A stretch of DNA of 64,000 nt from Chrysophaeum taylorii. Lineage: Eukaryota > Sar > Pelagophyceae > Pelagomonadales > Pelagomonadaceae. The stretch's first letter is position 1. Every line of letters starts with the position of its first letter. Location: assembly GCA_029834535.1 (NCBI GenBank), contig JAQMWT010000524.1:124001-188000 (forward strand). Reading direction: 5' to 3'. This document shows, in pieces, positions 1 to 10,868 of this stretch. A model generated the notes under the pieces. It had not been told where the DNA came from. It did not search any database and saw only the letters and a program-made list of their open reading frames with translations. A program made the position numbers and the translations under genes.

Positions 1-1194
1 TCTCCACCTTGACGCTCCAGTCTAAGACAGTGACTGTATTTCATGCTAATTCACCTTTCACCACAACTTCTATCAAGAATAGAATGTCAGGTCTAATTTG
101 TTCCGCTCGACCAAATGGGGCATGACGTTTACAACATCCACCGGATCGATCCGTCGAGGGCGGGGTACGGAGTCTAGTGGACGTTCGCAGAGTCCACCCA
201 TTCCGACACCAGATAGATTCCCGAACCCTGTCTTTCGCGGAGACCGGCCGCTGGTGCGCTCAGTCGTTGGTCGCCACCTGCATGCATGCATGCATGCATG
301 CATCAGAGGGTGCCGCGATTCTGGAGCAGGTACGAGACTAGAGAGAACCACGTTCATTTTTGACTCTCGCCTGTGCGTCCACTTTTATTGCGGACGAAAA
401 AAGCTTTCGCTGATCCGACTTCTAATCATGACCGGCGCGTCCCCAAGCCACGACCGTCTCGACAACCATGATTATATAGATTCGGCTATGTCGCGCGTCG
501 TCGCTTTTTGTTGGCCTCGTATTATTTATTTCTGGGCGCGAAACTCAAACTTAACATACAGCTCTCCAGTGCGACCTGCAAGAAGATCGGGTCCAAATAC
601 ACCACCCAAAGCGAGAAGCAAGCGAGGGTAGAACAAACAAAAGACGGACAAACTTCGCGCCGTCGGCACACCTCATTGTGATGCTTTTCCAATTTCTGCC
701 ATCCCGTGGGCATGACTAATTAATCCCTTCCTTCGCGGCCCCTTTTGTTGCGCGGTTAAGTGCCTTATCTTGCAAATTAGAATCCCCTCGAGCTCAAGAG
801 AGCGTTGGGCCCAATTCGTCGCACGATCCGATCCTGAGGAAATCTGCGGCTGTTGAGTCTCTGGGTCTGCCGTCGTTCCGGTCGTGTCTAGCAGTTTTCG
901 GATTGGTCTTCCGCGCGCGCTTGATCCGCCCCTTCGTTTTCTAGCGTCGTTGAGGTTTCTGGGAATGTGACAATGGGGAGGACATAATTATAACGCTCGT
1001 CAAAGCATGACTTTGGTTTGGTTTGAGTTTCCCTCCGGTTTACACAACACGCGCGACGTCCAGCGTTAGTACTGCGACGGGCTGGGATTGCCCGATTCTT
1101 TGTGGGTGGTAGCGGCAGCGGTTGTTGCTGCCCTGCCTCCGAACCAAGTCCCAACACTCGCTCTCTCCATCGTCCTTCTGCTACTCGCGATCTG

Positions 1195-2180
1195 CGCGCT
1201 TCGTGCGCTGACCTTCTTTTCTTCTCCTGCCTCTCCCGGTTCTTTTCTGCTCTTTTCCTGCTTCATTCTTTGTTGTCCTCACCCTTTTTTTCTATTCTTC
1301 TTTCTTGCGTCTACCGTCCCCTTTTAGCATATACTAAATTCCTTTCTTCTTCGCGGCCCACTGCGGTCCTTTCCTCTTTCTTTCACTGTACTCCTCCATT
1401 TGGCACTTATTACCATAATCGCTCCTTCGACTCCCCTCCGCGTTTCCTTCTCCTGGCTCTCGAGCCTCGCAGATGCTCTTTCATTCTCTCCTTCTGCGAT
1501 AATCCATTCTGGCTCTTTGTGCCAGGGGGATATAGCGTACCATACAGAATTATGTGGCAACTCTCCTGCTTCACGAAGCCACTTGTACTCGCGAGCACGA
1601 CGATGTGGGGCTGCTTGAGCCCCCGTCTCTCTGCTCCCCCAGACTCCCCTTGCTCTTGACTTATAGACGCGAAGAAGTTTGTCTGTTCCCCCACTTGCAT
1701 ATGGTACCGCGACGTTGCTTATAGCTTCGTGCGCGGTCGATTGCCGGCGGAACTTATAGACATCCTTGTTCCTTGTGCCGTTGATGCTGATGGCATGTGG
1801 CTACCATGCTATTGGGGCCTGTTTGGGACATCTGGCATCTTGCTGCGAGCGTCTCTTAGCGTCGTCGTCATCCCATGTCTTTCTCCATCCATATCAGCGG
1901 CTTCTGCTCACGTTCTATCTGCCTCTTTCTTCTCTCCTCCTCCGCCTTTCTGTTCATTCAATCACTTCTTCTTAAATCGCCCCGTCATGTACCTTCCTTG
2001 ACCCTCCTCGTGCTTTTCCATTTTGCTCTCTTTTTCTCTCTTCCAGCTTGCTTCTTTGCAGTCTGCCGTTCTTTTCTCTGTCCCTCCTCCCCCTTTGCGC
2101 TTTCTTGCTTCTTCCTCGCCCTCCTCTCTGGTCTTTCTTCTTTGTTTCACTTCCTGTGCACTCGTCTATTCTGGCTCTTG
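1195..2180. repeat. pyrimidine-rich low-complexity tract
   Basis: For about 1 kb the plus strand is dominated by C and T (runs of tctt, cctc, ttcc), with strong strand asymmetry, while the flanks are balanced. Open frames in it are compositionally Ser/Leu/Phe-rich on plus and Lys/Glu/Arg-rich on minus, as expected of such a tract and not of a gene. The phrase 'attctggctct' recurs near 1507 and 2167, suggesting an old internal duplication. Confidence 0.6.
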
Positions 2181-4131
2181 GAGCCTACCACAATAATACC
2201 TTAAGAAGAGGACTGAGAAAATACGGGGCGCGATGTGGCGCATCAGAAGCCCGCCACAGTTGTCCCCCGAATCGACTGCGGGGCAGGAGAACTCCAGCGA
2301 GTGTGCTTCTTGATCGGACAGTATTCACGCAGGTGTAGCACCCACGTACCCAGAGCCACCTCACCGCGCCCATCCCGACTTCAGACGTACTATGTTAATA
2401 AAACGGATTTGGTTTGGATTGGTTCGGTATTGCGGCCGAATGCATTTGCGGCCGTCAAGAAAGCACGTCCAATCACAGCTAAAGAACCTTTTTGTGAGTC
2501 TTGCCTCATAATACGTAGCGCAGCGTGGGGTTTGCGTACCCGGCGCCGCCTGTGTCGCCGTTGAACGAGAGGTTGTGCCGCGAAGTGCGACGCTGACCGG
2601 TCATGAACGTGTGAGATTCGGGCCCGACGCTAGGCTGCTCAACCGGCATCACGACGCACAGATTTTATTAAGAAAGGAAACAACAAAACCATTCTCGGTT
2701 AGGCTCAGAGTGAAACGAGAGGTGTGCGAGCTCGGCCTCGAGGGTAGTCGTCGTCCATTTGGGAATTAGTGACTTTCTATTGTGCATACTCGACGACATC
2801 TTCAAGCCAAGCCCCGATGGCCTGGCTCGACTGACATCTTGAACGACTGGTTCATCCGCAGTATTCAGGTCACCGCGAGCGACGTCGATCGCAGCCGCGC
2901 GTTTGGCAATGCTGTCGCGAACACCGACATCGCCTTTCCCGTCGCCCTCGACCGTGCTGCTTGCTTGCGCGTTAAACGCTCGTAGATTCCTCCAGCTCGG
3001 CGTTTGCTGAACGCACGTAAGCGCGCACTGGTCGCAAGAAGCCGTTCTTCACGAAAACGACACCCAATTCGAGGGACGTACAAGACGCCCGAATGTGACG
3101 CTTGCGGAGATGTAACCAGTCGATCAAATCGAGGGCGTCGGACGAATTCATGGAGTCATTCCACGCTCAATAAAAGACACCGACAGCACACCAGCCAAAA
3201 AAAGACCACTTTTTTCCGAAGTTGCACCGGAAACCCGCTTCAACAAATTTGTTGAACTGTTGTGACCGTTGAATCTCGCGATTCACAAATGCAGTGCCGA
3301 CGCTGTCACTACCGACCCAGTTTGATGGCTCCGCCCCCTGCGTCAAGATTTATCGGCCGTACGTCGAGCTCCAAGGGGCGAGCACCCCAAAGCGAATCGA
3401 CCCTGTGCATCGATGGCACGACTCTGTTATTCAAGGCGCGCTGCACCACCCCAGTTGCCTTCAGCCCCTGGCTGTGCCGGAATGCGCACAGTGCCTTCTT
3501 CGTGAGTGGTGGCACTGGCGTCACCGCTCACTCCCGCGCACCAACCGACGCTCCGAGGATTCGGATTCGGATTCGGATTACGATGATTTTCCGATTTATG
3601 TCACTATTCTATCCTTGCATCATACCCGAAACCTCCTCCCCATGGGAGGCAACTTGGCCGCCATACGTGGTAATCAAGAGTTACGGTTAAATAAAAACCC
3701 TTTTTCCCCTGGCAAAAAAAAATCCACTGCGACCCGAACCCTTGGTTTAAATGTAGTATGCACCGAGATTCCACATTGAGCGTTCGTTCTGGGCAACAAG
3801 CGCGGTCGTGGCTTCGCCTCGAAGAACCTGCGGCGCTCCTTGATTCCTTGAGGATGATGAGCACAGCGAGTATAGGTTTTGTTCGCGGGCGAAAAGAGGT
3901 GAAAAGGGGTCTCTTTGTGTGTCCTTCTTCGTGACGAACAAGCGGACCGCGGTGCGACAGCCCTGTCGTCGAGACTGTAGTGATTTGGTGGCTCGGGGAC
4001 CCGTGGCTCGACTTGGCGCTTCACGAGCAGCACAGAACGCGGCATCGTGGCGTCACTACATTTTTTTCGGGCGCCACAACAAAACGCGGCCAAGGGCTCG
4101 AGCACAAGCTCCGAGAGAATCGACTTCGAAA

Positions 4132-4209
4132 ACTAACTAACTAACTAACTAACTAACTTCAGACCTCTCCCGAGCATGGGAGCCAGGCCGGACCGACAGG
4201 AGCCAGTCG
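4132..4209 (-). repeat. 3' end of a short retroposon with TTAG tail
   Basis: Read on the minus strand, this is a GC-rich module of about 50 bp followed by a run of TTAG units. The same module plus tail occurs at 9504-9571, with roughly nine differences over 53 bp by eye. A conserved 3' end followed by short tandem tail units is the usual signature of LINEs and of SINEs that borrow a LINE 3' end. The 5' extent of this copy could not be placed. A small stem-loop in the module is kept by wobble pairs in this copy (4193-4206). Confidence 0.5.
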
Positions 4210-4704
4210 ACTTCAAAAATACACCAATGTTTTCCCTCCAGAAGCGTAGCCATCCACCGCAAAAAATGGAAGGCGTTGGCAAAAAAAGCTGCGACGATTT
4301 GCGCCAACTCATTATTATTTGGTTGTGCGACCTCCTTCCTTCGGCACGACTGGTCCCTTTATTGGGAAATCCTCCCCCTTGTATTTTGCGTCAAAGCAGA
4401 TAATATTCCCCCTTCAAACGAAATTCTAGTCAACTGAAACAAACGGGGCGCGACGCGACCCATCAGTAGTTGCCCACCTAGTTTGCCTTGTACATTTCCC
4501 AAGAGAGCGAATATGTTTTCGAGGAAGGCATCTCATGAGCGTTTTTTAATTAATGCACGAGCATTTTGTGACGTATGGTCGGGGGTTATCGTCGGTGCGG
4601 CTATCAGCGAGTATCATAGCCAACAATAACTCGGCGACATGATTGTATTCAGTTTGCAGATTACCCATCATTTCTACTAAGTGACAAGTCGATGGTGATG
4701 GTGG

Positions 4705-4797
4705 GGCTTGGCGACAGCCGCATCCCCCCGGGGGGTGGGGCCCGCGCGAGAACACGAAAAGAACGCCCCCCCAGCACGAAAGCTTAGCGCTGGGGGG
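4705..4797 (+). repeat. left arm of flanking GC-rich inverted repeat
   Basis: The 21 bases at 4705-4725 are the exact reverse complement of 17450-17470. Partial similarity continues inward, with a CGCGCGAGAACA block in both arms. The arm ends in a hairpin at 4766-4797 whose C-rich and G-rich arms flank a loop containing AGCACGAAAG. It lies 50 bp outside the left Gypsy LTR. It could be the terminal inverted repeat of an older DNA element or a dispersed hairpin repeat present in two orientations. Confidence 0.55.
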
Positions 4798-4846
4798 TCG
4801 GTATCCCCTGCCCTCGGCCTCCCCTATAGCGCGGAGGGATCGGTTC

Positions 4847-5183
4847 TGTGGCGCAAGGAAAATTTAGGCCTACCTGGCGCGCCTTCGAATCCTGGCTCGC
4901 CGCTCGCGTCCGTGCCCTTGATGGAGTCACTGGACGAGGATGGCCGTTCTCCCGCCACACAACCACAAACAACTTCCGTGCGTGGTCCTCACAACTTGAG
5001 GATCGGCTGTTGCTTTATGATTAAGATATTATCGAAACACAGAAATCAGGGTGACACATGTCACGGAAAAGGAAGATGATGTCATAAAGAAAACTGACAT
5101 CATCATGACGGAGTAATGTGCCCCTGATAAGGGGGGGGGACTAGAAGAGGGGTAAGCCTTAGGAGGCGGGAGTTGCCGCCACA
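4847..5183 (-). repeat. 3' LTR of the Gypsy element
   Basis: This 337 bp copy begins TGTGGCG and ends CGCCACA on the plus strand, so it has the TG...CA ends and short inverted repeat of an LTR. It is about 95% identical by eye to 16418-16752, with about 15 differences including a G-run length change near 5135. On the minus strand a purine-rich CAGGGGAG lies immediately upstream (5186-5195) in the position of a polypurine tract. Confidence 0.85.
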
Positions 5184-5223
5184 GGACTCCCCTGGTAAGA
5201 ATTCGAGCTGCCCCGGCGAGGTG

Positions 5224-5511
5224 CTAGCGCGAGGAGCGCGGCTTCGCCTCACGAGCATCTCGTGAACGAATCTTCTGGTAAACGCGGGTGATGACCGGCT
5301 CAGGAACTCGGCCACTGCGTAAAGTAAACTTGGGGATCAACACATCAATCTCGTGCGGAGCGAAATCCGTGACTAGAGAGATTTGACCCTCTCCGGGGAA
5401 ATGGTAGAGACTGCGTGCAGTCTTAGGCGTGTACAGACCATTCCGCTTGTCACATGCTACTACACAAGGTAGGGATTTAAGCCCTAACTCGTTAAGGACA
5501 TTAGGTCCCAT
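5224..5511 (-). CDS. unassigned coding remnant between the Copia 3' end and the 3' LTR
   Basis: A 95-residue minus-strand frame, open for about 16 further codons upstream, sits just inside the 3' LTR. Its composition is protein-like, but no retroelement domain is recognised. By position it should be the last coding remnant of the Gypsy element. It is far too short to hold RNase H plus integrase, so most of the Gypsy 3' half is deleted. It could also be an unrelated insertion. Confidence 0.35.
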   Translation of the reverse strand: MGPNVLNELGLKSLPCVVACDKRNGLYTPKTARSLYHFPGEGQISLVTDFAPHEIDVLIPKFTLRSGRVPEPVITRVYQKIRSRDAREAKPRSSR

Positions 5512-5971
5512 AGAAGCGCTTACACTGACAACGAGGAACGGAGCCTCTGTTAATTAAACAGAACACCCCGTACCTGACGGTACGCACCTGGAGGCCTACT
5601 CCATGTTGGAAAAGAGCTTCGGACTGGGTTCTTCATAGTCATGAAAATATATAATTGCGGAAGGGTAAGGAAGGAAGGAGAGAGGGAAAGCCGTATTACG
5701 GAGAGAAAACCCTCGTGTAGAGATAAGTGTGAAATGTTCAGGTGTCGCACACATAATAATGTGGCTCTCTGGACCCCCTCGAGTGTACCACCGCGACCAC
5801 GGTTCAGGGTAGAGTGGCGTTGGCTCGCAGCATCTTTGTTTTTAGTGGGATTCATCATGAGAGGAATCTCCACATCACGTCTTTTGTTGCATTTCACATT
5901 TTAGCGAGCCAGCATTCCTTTACATAGCAGGGTTAGTTTAAAGTCATTTCGGACATAATGAAGGGTAATGA
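5512..5971. other. non-coding stretch after Copia pol
   Basis: No convincing frame is present. By position, just downstream of the Copia stop codon at 5972 on the minus strand, this should include the Copia 3' untranslated region and possibly its LTR. No second copy exists in the window to delimit an LTR. AT-rich 'atatataat' at 5646-5654 is compatible with an LTR promoter but proves nothing alone. Confidence 0.4.
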
Positions 5972-8900
5972 TTAACCATCTTGTTGAGCTATGGGTTGTT
6001 GTAAGCCGAGTAACGTGCGAAATCTGCTGGAGAGTGGAGCTCCAAAGGGTTTGGTAAATCCATCGGCGATATTATGGGTACCGGAAACACGATGTAGGCG
6101 TATTCGTTTTAACTGTACGTAGTCGCGTATACGGAACCAGCGTGTGCTGATAGCTTTAGCCTTAGTCGCGCTGTCGGGGTTATTTGATAGATGAATAGCA
6201 GAGGCCGAATCTCCAAGTATAGGACTGTTACGTATGAACGACATGTCCGATGGGAGGGGATTGTCGTGAGCATCATAATCTAGTAGCAGGTCTTTCCCTG
6301 AAGGTTGGCGGAGATAGAAGTGAGGATTTATAACGAATGCCATTTCCGTTAGCAATTTGCGTAACCAGACCACATCATCGGCGCACATACTAAGGGCAAT
6401 AAGTTCACTCTCATGCGTAGAAGTAGCTGTAATAGGTTGCAGCTTAGACTTCCATGTGATGAGAGAACCAAACAAAAAGGTAGCGTAACCGGTTGTAGAT
6501 TTACGGTCTTGTTCATAAGAGGGTGCATTATCAGCATCAACGAATGCGACCAGTGGATCAAAATTACCTGAATTAACTTGTTCTTTAGTGTAGTCCAACA
6601 TGGTGGCCATGTCAGTACGATTACCGATAAGAAGTCGAAGATGGTCCATTAGAGCGGAAGAACCAGAGTAGTACCAGAGGCGAAGATTGCGATTTTCGGG
6701 CTTGCGCAAGTAGCGGAGCGTTCCTGTTAGTACTTGAACATGTAGAAATGCTGGATTGTGCATTCCTCGAGAGCAACGACTGAGACTTTGTGATAGATCG
6801 GGGCGACAGGCCAATTGGACAAACGTGAGCTTGCCGAGTAGAGTAGAGTAGAGTAGAGTAGAGTAGAGTAGAGTAGGTATGAAGAATGAACTTGTCATAT
6901 CAGAAGATGGCTCTCCAGTTTTATACGTGGTTGATGGTGACATCGGTGTGGAAGTGGGACGTAACTGCATTAAAATGGGGTACTCTTCGAACAATGCGTC
7001 TAGTTTAGCCTGACAGTCCAGTGATATAGAGCCATCAGTTGTACGCGTTATGCGCATGTCTAGGAGAGTATGAACTTCCTCGAAGGTGTCGACGGAGTAT
7101 TCCTTTTTCAGGGCTTGCTGGAACTCACGACGTAGAGTTGCCGAAGTACAAGTAATGACGACGTCGTCTACTAAGAGTGTGCAAATTAGAAATGTAGCGT
7201 CAGCTTGGACTTTAGCGTAAATGCATGTGTCTCTTCGAAATCGTGTGTAGCCTAATGAACCAAAGAAGCCGTTTATGGTTTGATTCCAAAGGGCAGGGCT
7301 CTGACGCAATCCATAGAGAGATTTAAGTAGCTTTGGGAGACGGCAGCCTTGGTATTTAGTATCTTCAGGATCGAGAAGGTAAATGCCTTGTGGCAGTTTG
7401 ACATAGACATGAGAATCGATGGGAGCTTGAACAAAAGCGTTAGGGACGTCGACATGGTAGACGGGAAGTCGCAGATGAGCTGCTAGCGCCAAAACTCAAC
7501 GGATGCCGGTAAACTGTGCCATAGGGCTGAATGTGTTGAAGAAATCGGTGCCCAGAGAGGCTAAGAATCCTCGTAGGACCAGGCGTGCTTTATGTTTAAT
7601 GTACTGACCAGCAGCATTGGTTTTTATACGTAGGACGAGACGGGTGTCAATAGGCTTTGAGTTGACCATTGGCAGCGCTAGTTTAAAGCAGCCAAACTTA
7701 ACAATGTCAAAAATCTCTTTGGAGATGGCAGCAACATAAGCTTTGCGATCAGCGTCTGAGAGACCTTCGAGACAGTTCAACTCATATTCATCAATTTTGA
7801 TATCTTTGGCTTGAATCTTGTATTCGTCCGAACCAACCGTGCTGGGGTCATGAGTCGTCGTCAGATGAGTAACTGCGCAAGAAGCGGCATTATCGGGCAG
7901 ATGAGCGTGATCGGGATCTTCGACGAGTTGAACGACTAGTAGAGGAGCATCACCAAGGTGGGCCTCAATGTAATGCGATTGCACGGTGATATAGTCTTCG
8001 ATGGCGGAGAGATGAGGCTCGGAAGCACCATAAGAAGCGTCATTATGATCCAAAATGGAGTGGGGCGTGAACAAAGCATAAGCATATTGAGCGGGAGGAA
8101 CTTGAAAGGCGTGAGCATGTTCAGAAATTAAATGAACGAGAGCTTGAGGAAGGTGAAAGTCTGCAAGGTTGACGTCGTCGCAGAAGTGAACATGGGGAGC
8201 ATCAGGCGATGGGTGGGTATGGCTCCTATGACACATAACTGAAGAGGACTGTGAAATCGCTTGGTGCACATGGTGATGAAGGGATGTTGTAAATCCCCCC
8301 TCTGGAGGTATAGCCGTCCAGTGGATGGCATGAGCGAGATGAAGGGAGTGGAGGGTGGGGTCGCAGAATGTTATGTACTGCTTGGAGAGGTCATACTTGA
8401 AGTCGGCAAGCGTACCACCGGCTTGTTTATAAGCCGCAACAGTAGGCGAAGCAATACGAGTAAGAACATCCTTGAGATTGGTTTTGCGACGAGGCTGAGG
8501 GTGATGAGGGCCACGGGTGAGACGGAGGACATCCTGGGAGTAGAGAGATCGATAAGATGGTAAAAGTGGCAGAGTGTCGGGAGACACTTCAGATGTAGGT
8601 GTGGTGGCGGAAGTAGCGGGTGCAGGAGCAGCTGGAGCAAATGCGGATGCGGGAGAGGGAGTATGGAGATGAGAAGAAGGAGTCCCCCTCTCATGGTCAG
8701 TGTCGGTAGGCATAGCATTCCCCCTCTGCGCCGCATCATTGGAGGTGCTGTGAACAGAGAAGGGAATGTCGGGTGAATGTGCGGGAGGTGGATGCTGTTC
8801 ATAATCAGGAGGAGATTTAGAAATAAGATGAGGATAAGTCAGTTTAGAGGAAACACGGACTTGACCGTTTTCAGGATTAAGGACAACATCGGCTAAATGA

Positions 8901-9487
8901 TTAACATGGGGTGTTATTAAAGGGTTTATAACGTTAGCACCGCATAAGTAGAGGTAGGGACATCGGGGTTCATATTTATGAAATTCGTTAGGTTCCAAAT
9001 GCAGATAACAAACAGACCCAAAAGGTTTGAGGTAGTCTTGTTGGGGAACATTACATTGGTCTAACAAAACTTGTTGGGGGCTTAGGACTTTATTGTAAAT
9101 ACGTTCGAGGGAAACGTTAGGGAGAAGATTATACGATTGGATAGCATGTATAACAGCCCACGGGTAGTGTGGTGCCGGATCTGTTAGGGGGTGACCTTTA
9201 TAGGATACATTAAGCATATGCCGGTGTCGTGTAGACGCGGCAGTGGCTATGTGACCAACTGCGGCTTCGACTTCATGATTAAAGACATGTAAGTAAGGGG
9301 GGAACGCAGACATATTAATACCATGTTCCACACGGAAGGGGGTTGTAACGTGCTGGGGTAAATAGGGTTTAAAGGAATCACAATAAATTTGTTTTCGTTG
9401 TACATGAACATAAGTAGAGCAAAAATTACGAACAAACTCAAGGGCGTTACAAAATTCGCTGGAGTTAGTGCTACGACAAAAGTACAC
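5972..9487 (-). pseudogene. Copia-type pol: integrase C-terminus, reverse transcriptase and RNase H, one in-frame stop
   Basis: Two frames in the same phase, 9487-7496 and 7495-5972, are separated only by a TGA at 7498-7496. The upstream part (about 660 residues) begins inside the integrase core, passes through a low-complexity Pro/Ser/His linker and ends in the RT fingers (AISKEIFDIVKFGCFKL, then a KARLVLRG motif). The downstream part continues the RT (VDVPNAFVQAPI, KSLYGLRQSPALWN, catalytic LVDD in place of the usual YVDD) and ends with Copia RNase H (KSTTGYATFLFGS, ESELIALS, ADGFTKP). The stop falls within the conserved 'IR.xLALAA' segment. A pentanucleotide repeat (6837-6874) expands a YSTLL motif just before the conserved 'GKLTFVQLACRPD' segment. 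The upstream end is a break caused by an insertion at about 9504-9720. Identification as Copia is firm. Whether the stop is a true mutation or a sequencing error is not decidable here. Confidence 0.9.
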
Positions 9488-9503
9488 TAACGAAATTTAG
9501 AAA

Positions 9504-9722
9504 TAACTAACTAACTAACTTCGGACCTCTCCCGGGCATGGGAGCCAGGCTGGGCCGGCAGTAGCCGGTCCAGGATCACAGAGCAAAAATCACACAGCTG
9601 GGGTAGAGGCGAGGGATGAAAAGCCGTTGATGGCGGACCGCCACTTGAAGACAATGATATGTCGAAAGGATCCCCATTCCGAGAGCACAGATACGTAACC
9701 ACCGTCACATGCCCAGGCTTCA
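9504..9722 (-). mobile_element. short TTAG-tailed retroposon inserted in Copia integrase
   Basis: This segment interrupts the integrase reading frame: upstream coding ends near 9720 and integrase resumes at 9487. It ends on the minus strand with a GC-rich module and TTAG repeats (9504-9520) shared with 4132-4209. The module contains a perfect 5-bp stem with a 4-base loop (9555-9568). No RNA polymerase III promoter boxes were recognised, so SINE versus truncated LINE is open. Short AAATTT-type sequence near both ends could be a target duplication but is too simple to be convincing. Confidence 0.55.
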
Positions 9723-10868
9723 CCAGGTTAAAAAATTTTTTCGAATGATGGTTGCTTGATAAGGTGGTGTGGATGAGGAAAGCGTTTTTTTATGAATCGT
9801 AAAATCCACACAGAACTTACGGTAGGGTACGTCAGATGGGTGGTGTCCAGGACTGGCAATAACCTGAACAGCTTTTATGGCTTGAGAATCACTGGAATGG
9901 TGAATGTTGTGAAAATTGGTAGCTCGCTGTTGCGCATCTCGAAATGCGAGGGTGCCCCTGGCATGGACTTTCTTATCGAAGGGCGCATGCTTCTCATGGA
10001 GCTGTCTTGGCGTTATAAGGGGTATTTGTTTTTCTTTAGTAGGAGATGGTATATCTGCGGATGAGATGTTAGAGAGGAAAGCATGAGCTACTGAATCAAT
10101 GTGAAAAGAAGGAAGTTCGTGGTTAGAAGTGATAGTATCACAACATAAGAGTTTTTTATTGGAGATGTAGAACATTGTAATGGAACTCTGGTGTAATGTT
10201 AAGGATGTATCTGTTGGGAATATATTTGTGAAGAAGGTTGACCTATAGTTTTTGGTTAGAGGAGCGTGATCAGGGTCAAACGATGGTGATAGTGTTAATA
10301 TACGCAAGTCATAAACAAGCTGACACAAATGTTGTATGATATGTTCCAGCTGGAATAGCATTTGCGATGATATCACAGCATAGGTCAGGGGACAAAGACA
10401 AAAGAAAATTGATTTGGTACGCTATGAAGTTATTGGCGCGTGCCAATTCGCGAGTTGAGTAGTGTCGAATGCGATCGAGTCGTGGATCGTACACCAGCAT
10501 ATTGGCAAATCCACGAATGGTAGGAGTGGGAGTGTATATAGAGTGAACTTTGGCACCCATCTTCCTATCGCTTGATGTTATAAAGCCCAAATATCTGCTT
10601 TGGGACAAATGCATGTCACTTAAAGCAAATATTTTGTCGATGAATTCGATACGATTTTCCTGAGGGTAGAAGACAAAAGAATCGTGAAATACAGGAGAGG
10701 TATAGGAAACCAGTGCTTGTACTAGACGACACGTATCTTGATTTTCGTTATTATGATGGTATGCTTGGCAAAGCCAAAGAAAACCGGTAACTGGTTCGAG
10801 AGAAGTAGTCTTATCGATTCCGGCATCGTGTGTTAAAAGGGGGTAGGTTTCGCCAAGAGCATTTATGT
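9720..10868 (-). pseudogene. Copia upstream region (gag/protease-like to integrase start), frameshifted
   Basis: Minus-strand coding runs in one frame from the junction at about 10868 to 10309, then continues in another frame from 10376 to 9720, an overlap of 68 bp that looks like a frameshift. The second frame (218 residues) ends in a segment resembling a pre-integrase and integrase start (CVDFTIHKK). That fits its position just before the insertion and the resumed integrase at 9487. The first part has no motif I can name; gag or protease is expected by order. No 5' LTR of a Copia element is seen upstream of it. Confidence 0.6.

Larger units (their letters stand above)
1..4700. other. gene-poor left flank
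   Basis: No reading frame here has a recognisable domain. Open frames are short, overlap on both strands and have Arg/Ser/Pro-rich composition typical of chance ORFs in GC-rich DNA. Minus-strand frames near 3.7-4.1 kb and 2.87-3.08 kb have slightly more protein-like composition and could be old transposon remnants, but nothing identifies them. Visible simple repeats are (CATG)n at 281-303 and (GATTCG)n at 3557-3580. A pyrimidine-rich tract and a TTAG-tailed repeat are listed separately. Confidence 0.6.

Noticed and set aside
283-631. 177-codon plus-strand ORF near the left edge
   Set aside because: Runs through a CATG microsatellite and lacks any motif; an opposite-strand frame covers the same bases.
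2235-2564. Weak similarity between 2225-2245 and 4443-4465 (ggggcgcga…catcag)
   Set aside because: Too short and not extended by further similarity to call a repeat.
4878-4900. tRNA-like B box (ttcgaatcc) in the LTR
   Set aside because: No A box or cloverleaf can be formed around it, and it lies in an LTR present in two copies.
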